Shown: positions 47,501 to 59,500 of the stretch, in pieces
Layout of the letters: each line of letters begins with the position of its first letter
How positions within the stretch are numbered: the first letter of the stretch is position 1
NCBI RefSeq assembly: GCF_032854445.1
Contig: NC_088300.1
Location: 36,749,608-36,813,607, forward strand
DNA: 64,000 bases
Direction of reading: 5' to 3'
Source: Liolophura sinensis
Taxonomy: Eukaryota > Mollusca > Polyplacophora > Chitonida > Chitonidae
Notes under the pieces: generated by a model
What the model saw: the letters and a program-made list of their open reading frames with translations, nothing else
What the model was told of the DNA's origin: nothing
The model's database searches: none
Program-made: the position numbers and the translations under genes

Positions 47501-50500
47501 ATGATATTTCTCACACACGAGAGAGTGTGCCAATAACTCGATCGCCAAAGGAAAGTTGTTCACTCCAGACACTCCAGTTTTCTCCAGCCATATAACTGCC
47601 AGGCTACCATCATATAACAATGATAACTAAAACAAAGATTGACTGGCATTAAACAGCAATCTGGAGAGTCACACATGTGTCTAAAATTTGAATGTTTCAG
47701 AGATATTCAGCAGTCTGTTCCTCCTCACACTGATATTCCTGATGTGGTGAGTATTCTCAGCTGTCTCCTTCATATATTTATTTACTTATTTATTTATTTG
47801 ATTGGTGTTTTACGCCGTGCTCAAGAATATTTCACTTATACGATGGGTGGGTGGAAAATGGACAGAGCTCGGGAAACCCAGGACCATCTGCAAGTTGCTG
47901 GCAAACCTTCCCACTTACTCTCCTTCATATATACATGTCAATATGGTAATAGTTAAACAATGTCTCCAGTGGAATATAAAAACGTTTCAAAGAGGCTATA
48001 CCAGGGATTTTGGGGCAAAAAAAAATCCATAAAATCAAAGCAGATTTTCAGTATTTACCAAAGAAGGGCTCAAATTATTACCTTTCAGTACAAAATGATT
48101 TCAAAGTTTCACAAAGTTATAATGCGACCTTTATTGCCAATTTGGAACGCTAGCTCACGCACAGACAAGGTTGATATTTTGAGATAATTATTTGGTTAAT
48201 TATCCTAAAATATTTGCAAAAAGTCAATTGGATTTGCACTGATCAATGTTTCTGCCAAAAATTTTAAATTTGGATATTATATTTGTTGATACGGGACAAA
48301 CCTTGTACAAAGATATATACATGTACATACATTTTACATTGGGAGTGGAAGGAGTCAAGGAGATTGTTCCGGTGTGTTTTACTGTCAGTGTGCATTATAG
48401 CCTTGCCTTAAAATAAATGCATTTTTATAAGAGAAAGACACACATCTGTATGGTGATCAAATTACATCTCTTAGCACGATTTCCAGTATTCCATGATGCA
48501 CAAAGTGATTAATGCCATTAATTAGTTAAAGTCTCCCTGAATGATTAGACAAGGGCCAACTGAAAATCTGCTGTGAATGATTATGGGGCTGTAAAAACCA
48601 TATTTTGGAAATTAGTTTGTTTTGTACCTGCCTTGAAAAAGTAAACAAAAACTAAATTGAGTATGAAGAGGATAGTAATCGACTGGATTGTAACGTTTTT
48701 TCTTTCATGTGAAATACATTTGATTTTAGACTTGACCTGCAGAACATTTGGTGTTTGCTTGAAAATCCTGACATGTAACACATAGGCCTACTGATCGTGG
48801 GACCATAGTGACTGACTATATACGCTAACTGATATTTTTTGTCTAATGTTTACGCCGGGTACCCTGGATTTCTCCGTCCCATACAACTGACCGTTATTCT
48901 ATACGTATGGTGTTATAAAGCAGTAATGGGATAAAATACATTTTAAAAACTTGTTATTTTAGACAGTGTGCACATTTTTCCGGATGAGTATGACACCCAT
49001 GACAGGAGATGTTGATTCTGTATGGTGACTGAAGTAGACAGATTAGAGTAGATGGATGAGGCATTTTGCATATATTTGTACCTAGCTCTGTTGATTAACA
49101 CAGATCTAGACGACAACTGGCTTATGAAGTGAAAGTAGTCATTGTGACAGTTCTCGCATCACTGGGTGACAATAATGCATATCTAATGACCAAAGTGGGG
49201 AATGACCTGATAATGATTGTGTTGATAGACATGTTGAGTCGGGCTCCGAGTACTTGTGAAATTGAACGTGTATTCATTGCATATCTTAACACATGTGGCC
49301 CAAAGCTGACACCTCTTGTCACGGTACACCGACACTTTGTACAGTAGTCAGTTAGTGTGTGTGTCTATATATACTTGTATAAACTTTCAGGTAGGTACTG
49401 TGTAACCAGGCTGTATACCTATCCATTCAGGCCTCTCATATTGCAAGAACTTGGATCTGGCTGTCCTGTCACACATTATATAGCTCAATCTCTGTTATTT
49501 TCAGGCCAGTTCCCACAGCTCTTTAACCTGTGTTCAAGACAACAGACTTGCTCAGGGTAAGATACACATACCTGTATGTCTCACAGCTCCTCTCATTAGG
49601 AAGTGATCATGCTTGTTTGCATGTATGTATGTATGTATATATGTAATATTTTGCTCTACTTTTTTGGTGTGGGATAATACATGTAAGCATAGACTTAAGT
49701 ATCAGCTCATGTACATACATGTAGAAAACACCAAAATTGTACAACCTGCAAACCGTTTCTGTGCTGCATTGCTGCAGGTTACGCTGTTTAGGAGAGTATT
49801 GTCTTGGCAGACTCAGCATTCATTGTCCAGTAGAAAATGTACAAAGCTCTTTGTTTTAGCATATCAAAAAATGCAATTCTAGAATCAGTTTTATAAAGGC
49901 TCTATGCACCCAGACTACTATGCATGTAAATCAAGATGTAAGTTATTTTGAAGACATTGGTGAGGGTCATGACTTGATCTGGCACAAATACATACACAGT
50001 TGTGCTACAGCAGAGATTCTCTGTGTGTTTATAATACCCTTTATGAAATCATGTCTGAGTTTTGTGTGATCAAAAGTCATCGGATAGAATTGATCTCCCC
50101 TTGACATTTACCACAGTTCCCCATATATGGCTTCTTAAACTGATAACTATCGAAGATTGTGAGTGACTAACCTGGTTTATTGGTTTGGTTTATAGTGGGA
50201 GAACAAAAATAGTGCTTAGAACAGCATGAATTCCACTCATAATGTTCATTTTTGTACCTTAACAGTTTACACATACTCCTAAAATTCTCCTGGTCCCCGG
50301 ACAGATATCTTATCACCTACTTATGTGTACATGTATGGGCAGAAACTGATAGTCTACATGCATGTGTTCATGGAATTATTTGGGTAAGACTATCTTGCTG
50401 GGAATCAGATATATGTGTGATCTACTTCTGCATGTAAGATACAATTGTACACAGTTTGACAAGTTTTGAATATTGTTGACTTATAGTGGTCAAACCACAC

Positions 50501-53500
50501 CTAGCCAGTCATATCCTTGTCTGAGGAAGGGCTTTATGAATGTAAATCTGTGCAAATAGATCTATTCAACCCACGGTCCGAAACTACGTAGTGTCATAAA
50601 GTTATGAAATGAATTCAAGATGTTTGCATAGGCGTGTGTATGGTACAGGTGTAGAGCAGTTTATGACGGGAAAGCTTGTTTCGCACAGCTTTTTCATGAA
50701 CTAGACGGGTAATGGCCAAGGTTGAGGGCTGTTGTCATACTTCATAACAGGCTGAATAAATTTTAAAAAATTCAGCTTATTTTTCTTTCGCAAGTGATCA
50801 TTATGCCTGGCTGGCGTGTATTAAATGAGATGTTTAATAAACTACAACATGTAATCCAGCTACAGAACATAAGATGATGCAGTAGGTTGTTTTCTTACAA
50901 TTGTACAACATAAAGAAGTAGGCTTGCGAAATCTTATTTAACACACGAACTGCTTTAAGAGCTGTACAGATACCCTGTGCATATACCTGGCGATATATGC
51001 TACGCGTCCAAATCTGGACAGACCAGTGTCAGTCTTGATGAACCTGTTTGTCGGTTTTGTCTGTGACATGGGCATTCGCATGCAAACACGTAAATGTGAA
51101 TCAATCACGAAACTATAGTAGTGACATTCATGTAGAATATCTATCGTTTTTTAGGCCATGCCAGTTTAAATTACTGTTTTACAACAGCTTTGTTGTTTTT
51201 TCAAAGTCAGATGAGGACAAATATTAAAACTTGATAATCATCAAATTTGTGGAAAATGTGGACTATATTACAACAGTTTTTCAAAAACAGGAAAATCATT
51301 ATATCAAGCAAAATAAAAAGGTGGATTTTATTTTTTTTTCCCATTTTTTTTTTTTTAAGTGTCAGTTCTCCCATGAAACACACTCTGCTGTCAACTTGTT
51401 ACAATATAATTCTTGTACTATATAGTTTAAAGCAGTTTTCACCACTTTTGTGTTAAACTTAAACACAGCTTGCATATGAAATACTTATGTTAAACTATGG
51501 ACTACAGCCCATTTCATTGCTTATAAGCATTTATTTTTTTTCATCAGCATCCTTTGATGTTTTTACAGAGCATGTTGTAACACAGTGGTTAAAATGCTTG
51601 TCTTTCAATGACTAGGCTTACACTTTCACTGGTCAAACCAAGATACCTTTTCAAACCCGGTCCTAGATAAGGAATTTGTAGATTCATGCCTGTCTCCCAC
51701 CAATATGGTTTCTGTATCTATCAGTAACTTGCCATAGGTTGGTGGTTTTCTTCGGTTTCGGATTCCTAACTAGTAAAACTGACCGCCATTGTGTAAGTGA
51801 AAAATTTCATGAGTATGACATTACAAACAACAGTCATATAAATAAGTAGAAGGCCTCTGTGGCAGAGGTGGTTGGCTTGTCAGGGTGGTGCAATGAGCTA
51901 TGAACCTCGCCTCAGTGCAGCTGCTGTGAGTTCAAGTCCAGCTCATGCTGACTTCTTCACTTTCTTGGATGGAAGTGGGTTTTCCCTGGCCTCTGTCCGG
52001 TTTCCTCCCACCATAATGCTGGTCACCGTCATATAAGAGGTAATTTATTGAGTGCGGCATAAAACACCAATCAAATAAATAAGTAAATATAAATAAGTAA
52101 AATAAACATGATTTTGATTGGTTTGAATCCAGTTCTGGCTGATCCGCTTACTGCTTGATGTAATTATTGCATGGTAAGTTGCTTGGTAAGTTCACACAGG
52201 TATTCAGTGGTCTTTCAGCTTATATGAGACTGGAAATTTTTACCGCTGTTATGACCAAAAAAAAAACATTATTACCTCAAAGAGAAAATGATATTGATTG
52301 TGTTTGTATTTGTTTTCAGATTACCAGCAACCAGTGGTAATTCAGGGAGAGTACAGCCATTCCCAACAGAGCCTTGACGTGGGAAGTGCCTTACCAGACA
52401 TACAACAGCAGTACCCTGATGCGGGTCTCATTGGGGGAGAAAATATCTACAGCAACGCAGACTTACAAAGCCAGCACTCAGCCCATGTGGATCACTCGTA
52501 CGAATCTCGCCTAGCTGCTCTGCCAGCCTACCGTCCAGCTCCCGATTATGACTCGGTAATGAGACAGCGCATGCTGCAACAAGCGCTACAACAACAACAC
52601 CAGTCTGACCCGCAACAGCAGTTAACGCAGCCTGCCAGTCAGCAGGAGCTGCTCCACTTACAAACCAGTAACATTGGCAACGCTCAAGTGTACAGCCAGG
52701 CCCAGACAATAGCCTACAGTCAGCCAGAGATTAGAGAGCATCAGTACCAGCAACAAGACAACATCTACGCTAACGTGGGCCCTGGCTATATGCCGTACCG
52801 TGTTGGAGATCGGGCCACGAGTCAAATCATTCACCCGACTTACAGCACCCCTGAGCTCTACGCCCAGCTCCTGGCTGAGGACTACAGCAATGGTACTGTG
52901 ATGGGAGAGGCCCTGCCCTTCCATTACAAACCCCCACCCCCATACCCTCGTGCGAGTAATAGCACCCCGGACTTAGCTATTCAAACTGTCAAGTCAGGCC
53001 TTACTGAGAGCCCCGATCTTGTGTCTCGTAGAAACATCGGAATGGCAGATCTTGTGGACCAGTCACGCCTGGATCACAGTGTGGAAAACTTGGCCGAAGA
53101 GTTCCAGCAGTCGGCCAATATGAACACTGACACGAACAGTGCAATCTACATGAAGCCTATTGTCTCCTCAGAACAGGCTGATCAGGCCAGTTTGGAGGAA
53201 GCAGTACCTGCCTCCCCTCAGTCACTAGATAACACTGTCTTAGACGACTGCTCTCCCGCTGTCTCACCTCTCGTGAAACAAACTCCGCAAAGACTGTCAG
53301 ACAAATCCTCCCACCAAAGTCCATACGACAAGAAAACCAAAGTGCAAATAAAATATGTGTCCCCTTCCCAAGCCCCACCGCAGTGCACGTCTGCCGAGGT
53401 TGCAACACGGCGGGAGAGTTTCAGGCGACAAGTGATAGCAAACTCTCCTTACTTCGACCCTAGAACATCAATAAGGCGGAGTCACAACAGGGAAGCTGCC

Positions 53501-56500
53501 AATCAAGCTGCCCTACCCACAATTACTGACTCTACACTGCCCTCTGGTGGTGACCATAAAATACAAGGGGGAGGTAATGCAGTAAGAGAAGGTGGAGCAG
53601 CTGAAGTGGAGACAGAGAAAGTGGAGAGTAACTGTACTGGTGCTGAACAGGTGCTGCTTGATAGCCCTCAAGAGGTAAGAATGGTCACAACTGAACTGAC
53701 GAAGGTTTCTTGCTTGCCTGGGTTTAGTCGTTTATTCGTCAATATTTTAGCTACGAAAAACACCATTATTTTTTTTTGTGTGTTGGTAAATACTTTGCAG
53801 TGTTTTGGGGTAAAGGTTTGCCATCGACCAGACATTGTACATTGTGTCCCAGAAGTCGAGCACCATCCAGAATTCTTGAGCTACAGAGTGGTGTGGTGCC
53901 CCATCTCTTCCAAACATAAAAATCAATCCAACTCTTTCTTGTACTGTTAGTTTATTTGCCATAATTAACTCTGAAAGAGAGCAAAAAAAATGTAAAATAA
54001 GTATTAAATCTGAAACACAGAAGAAAAATGAAAATCAGGATGGTTCGCAACTTCTGGGACACCCTGTATACACTAATGAATTCACACACAAAATGTACAA
54101 CCAGCTATTAATAAAATGATGCAATCCATTTCAAAATAGCCGTGTTTTAATGGAGTGTGAAGAAAAATCAGGTGAATACATTGGTGAAGCCTGGTCAGAT
54201 AACTGGTTAGCATCAACAACTAGGTTGTAGTTTCAGGTGAAATGTTCATACATTACTATGCTGGCCGATATACATTTCAGTAAATTTCAGGGTTGCACTA
54301 ACAAATTTGATTTCAACCTGATGCAAAGTCATTTATATTTCTGAATAAATGGGTTTCTCCGGGCTCTGTCTGGTTTCCTTCCAGAGTAATGCTGGCAGCT
54401 ATTGTACGAGAAAAATACATGTATCAGTACATGTATTCTTGAGTATGACCTAAAACACCAGTGAGATAAATACATGAAATAAATTATGTGAGAGCAGTGA
54501 TTTACAATTGTGGAGCACTTGTTCGGAATGAATATACTTGTCTAGTGGTAACAGTGCGTGGATTTTTACATGTGTTGTGATTTAGAACTACCCATATGAC
54601 CAGTCCATATATATCATGTGTGACATACATTTACACGTATGCATTCATGGCCTGACTTCTGCAAAGTATGAAGGCCTCTCTAAGAAAAGACATTGATCAT
54701 TACTGTCTGTGTACTTTATAGTTGTGTGAATTAAATGATTGGGCTCAATGGATGTGATTGACTTCCATCACTCACAACATTCTTCAGAGTGATTAATACA
54801 ACTCCTTTTTGGTGCTCTTCTTCACCAGTCTCTTGATTGATGGAGTCATTTTTAGGACTGATTTTTTTTTTATTAAATAATTAGTTTCTGCGAAGGAGTT
54901 TTTGACTATATGAAACAAGATGTGTAACTGCGATTTCGTGCTACATTTCTCCACTGTTTCAAGAGCATAAATTGTCAATCCTTTTGTCGCGTAGCACGTT
55001 ACAAAAATGTGAAATCTTAATCTGGATAAGAAAACTGTGTACCAGTATTGAAAAATGGCATTTTCATTGCGATATTGTATCAGGGTTATGTAGTGAGGTA
55101 ATGTAAATAATCAATAATAATGTAATAGTAATGGCAATGAAGAGAGTTCTTGTACAGTCTTTCTTTGAAAATACATCAGTTAGTGTTAATCTGGAAAAAT
55201 TGTTTATTCAGGAAATCCGATTTAATATGGGGCCTTTGAAAACTGCTGCCATGAATGGGTTGACTCCCGCTCGTCCTCATAGTATGCTGGCAAACCTGAA
55301 TGATGAGACGCGGGCACCAAAAGATGAGAGGGTGAGTGCTCGCAGATAGCTGTACATAGTCACCGTCTGTCTGGGTGTTGATAAAATATGCTGTGGGTTG
55401 GAAGCCATGTTGATTTCTATAAGGCTCATGTACATGTATTCACAGTGTCTTCACTGTGCTTTTTAGTCTTGATTCTTCTTCGCTTCACATCTTCTGTGTC
55501 AGTCTCTTGTGGTTCAGATGGTGTATGATGAGAACATTTTGTAAACATGCACATGTGATTGTGAACGTACATGTACATTTACGTGTACATGTGAAATTAG
55601 CAATTGAAATTTGGCTTAGATGAAATCGGGTTTTTATGTAACTGTAAAAACACAAGGGAACTAAAATAAATTATGCACAACTGATTTTCATCAAATTCAT
55701 GTCATAGAATCTTTAGACTGAAAAACTATGGCTATTAATCCAACCCTGATTGTATTTTCACTCTGGTAGTTTTCGTTACCTTGGGTGTTTTAATAGAATT
55801 TTTTACATATTTGTACATGTAACATGCGAGCAGCCATTTGATGTTTTCTCTGATGTTACTGGTCACATGACAAACTTCATAATACAAGTACAGGAAAAGA
55901 AAAGATGTAGGTTGATTCCAGGTGGAGGTGTCAGTGGTGTTATTACTGATGCTTGTTTCAATTTTACTGTTCCTTTTCCTTTAATGTTATCCTGATTATA
56001 ACATTATCACATTACATTCAAACATTATGGTGTGTAATGTGGGAAAGTTTGTCAGTAACATACCAATGGTTGGTGGTTTTCACAGGACACTCGTTCACCC
56101 ATAACACTGACCACCATCATATATTGTGAAGTACTTAATTTTTGTGTGGAACTAATTTTCTTTATTTTTATTTTGTCAATAGTTTATGTAAAAAAATCTG
56201 GTATTGAATCATATATTACAGGTAGTAGTATTAATGAAGTAATATCTCTGCCAGACACACTGGAGTTCAGATCAGAAAACACAGCAGGCTGCTAAATTCT
56301 AACAGCAGTGGGGAAAATTAGGCTTTAAATATATGTATAGAAACTCTGGGGATAGGGCTTGCTGGGTATAAAACAAAGCGGGGTTCATTCATCTTCAGTT
56401 TGATCTGTCTTTGGTATGCTGGTAAAGTGAAAGAAAAGTAGATCTATAAACACGTGCTGGTTTCGCTTTGATACACGCTATCCCTTTGACTATGTCTCTC

Positions 56501-59500
56501 TTGTGGAGCAATGAGGGAGCTTCTAGCAAATTGTGAACTGTGTGCAACAACAAATGGCCGTTTGGCAGCTATGGTGATGCTAGGGGTTTCTGACCGGCTA
56601 ATAATGTTGCTTGACTGCATTAATCAAGAGTGAGACAGGGGTTGAAAAACTGGTTGTTGATTAAAATTACTCATCAGAGATAAGAAAACAAGTGATACCG
56701 TTTTGAATACTGATTAAGGTAGGTGCGAAAGTAGTCTTACATAATGATAATCCATCCTCCGTTGTTTTAATATCTGATCCAAATTACAAGGATTAGCTTG
56801 TAATCCAAGGATTAGCATAAGCGCAGGAAACAAAAAGAGGATTAAAGCCACCCTTGATAATACCTGTTTGATGTGCTGGAGTAATTTCGACCATATCATA
56901 ACTAGGAAAATTAAAGAGTTACAAGACTTTTTTCAGTTTCGTCTTAAAAAAAAAATGCAAAAATTAATTCCCACGAACCCATTTTTGAGGTAAATCTGTG
57001 AGAATAAACTCCAGCGAAAAATAAGTACTTTACAGTAAGTGAAAAATTCTTAAGTTATATGTTTCACGTATTTAATGTAATTCTATTGTGTTTCAGAGGA
57101 AAAACCTGGAATCTCAGCTGGCAGAAGGCAGGGTGTTTGTGGAGTTTGAGAAGGTATTGCGGCGTGACCCGTCAGCAGAATTTAAGGTGGCGTCTCTGGC
57201 AGAAAATGAATGCAGGAATCGATTCCGTGATGTCCTCCCCTATGAGCACAATCGTGTTAAACTCCATCCAAAGAAAGATAACCCTGAGGGATACATCAAT
57301 GCATCACACATTAAGGTAAATCTACTTTATGCCGTCCAATATTTCATTATTAATATGGCTATTGTTTGATGCATTCTCGTAGTTTTGTATTTGCAAGTGG
57401 TAAGATGGTATATGTTTTATTTTCATGCTATTGCAATGTAACCAGGGGCCTTTACAACGAGGAATGTCTTTTGGCATTCATAGTCAGTGAACAGAAAAAG
57501 ACAGTCAAAGCTTTTACCCTATGTTACATTTAAATTGAACATTTCAGTGGTGCTAGTCCAGTATAGGGCCTGTATTGTAAATAACTCATGATCATGAATA
57601 TTACAATTGTCGCTGAGGTACATGTGATATCGTCATCTTTGTGACGCAATAATGCCGAAGTGGTTTGTGTTGAGATTACCATGTACACAAACCCTTGGCT
57701 AGTAAGGTGGCATAGTAGTATCTGGAAAGCTCTGGTTTTACTTCAGGCCCTCTTTTCACAAAGCGGTCTTAGACTTAGGTCAAAATTTTAATCAGTTAGA
57801 CTGTCTGACTGAAATTTTGACTTACACCTGGAAGTTTAAGATCAGTTTGTGTTCCCTAGGCAAGGAGGTTTCTCCTACTTATACCTAGTGGAACAAAATA
57901 GTTTCCTCTGGTGTCAGATCGCTTTTCTCCATCCAAAAATTTCTTTCTTTACAAAAAATTAATCAAATCAGATCTGTATTTTTGTTTAGATGGAGTCTGG
58001 GGGTGTGGCTTGGTGGTTTATCGCAGCTCAGGCACCCATGCCTAACACCGTCGCTGACTTCTGGCAACTCATCTGGGAATACAATGTTCACGTAGTTGCA
58101 ATGCTCACAGATATAGTAGTAAGTATTTACAGGTCTACTGATAAGAGCCCACAGAAGTAGTGGTATTACCAGATATTGTGCATGGTATTAGCTCGCATAT
58201 CAATTGGCAGCTGCTCACAGATAAAGTACTACGTGTAGCTGCTTATTGGCTTAGAGTTTCTTGTTTTTAAAAGGACCACAATATGTGTGTTCAATTACTA
58301 TGTGTGCAGGTCATATTTGGTATGTGATCAGTATACTGTCAACAAAATTAAACCATTGATCATCTTTATTGTGTGCATGTTGTCATTTTTAGGAGCTTGG
58401 AAAACAGAAGTGTTGTCAGTACTGGCCTGTGGAAACAGGGGAGGATAACAAAGCTACGTATGGGGAAGTAAGTAGAGTTTCTGTCGATGGACATAAACAG
58501 ACTCAGAGTAAAAGTATTTGACAGTTTTGTTTGGCTTTTTAAATAAGCGTTGTTCCTTTTTGATCATTTATTGTTTATTTATTTAGGTATTAGATTTTTT
58601 TTTTTACTAGAGTTTCAAAGTGTTCTGATATCCACAGGTGTCAGTAATTATCACCATTATCTATGATCCTGTTCTGATGGTCAACTAGTGCCTTTGTAGG
58701 CCTGGTTGAATACCATATATTTTCGTCATTGTAAATACATGTATACCAGGAATGAAACAAGCTTTCTACTACATGCAAAGTTGTAGAGTCACATATATGT
58801 CATAGGACTAAAATAATGGTGAATGTAATGGGGAAACCCCATGTAAACAAACGCTTGAGGTACAATAATTCCTCCATGTGTCGTTGTTGTTGCAGTATGA
58901 GGTAGTGTTGCAGTATCGCAGTGACTCTCTATACTATGTCACTAACACGATCTGTGTGAGACATAAGGGCAGTAAGACAGAGAGACTGGTCTGGCACCTG
59001 CAGTACACAGCCTGGCCTGATCATGGCTGTCCAGAAGATATCTTTGGCTTTCTGGGTATGTACATTGCAATCTGCTTAACATTGAAAACAACCTGATGTG
59101 GATTTAATGGGTAAAAAAGAGTTTTTGATCCATAAATTGAGTGCATGTATTGGCACAGTTCATCTTGGCACAGGGAAATAAATAGTAAATTCAAAGGTGA
59201 ATTGCTAAGTTTTTTTATTCTGGACCTGAAAGCTATCAGAGTATCTGCTTTATGTGTATATTGATATATTTTTAAATCTGACTGGACACTCTATAATTTG
59301 CTCAAAAAGTACTTGCACATTTTTTAAAACTGAATGGCAGGGACGACCGATGACTTCAGCATGTCCAAAAACCAAGGGAGATAAATGATCAAAATTTTCA
59401 TGGATTTATATTAAAAGACATGTATTTGATGGATTACCCTCAGAAAGAAAAAAAGGATAATGTGAACTGATCCATGACCGGAAACAGCTATCTGATTTAC

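Noticed and set aside
52428-53408. Minus-strand open frames opposite the large linker exon
   Set aside because: They are shadows of the plus-strand coding sequence, which has clear family matches.
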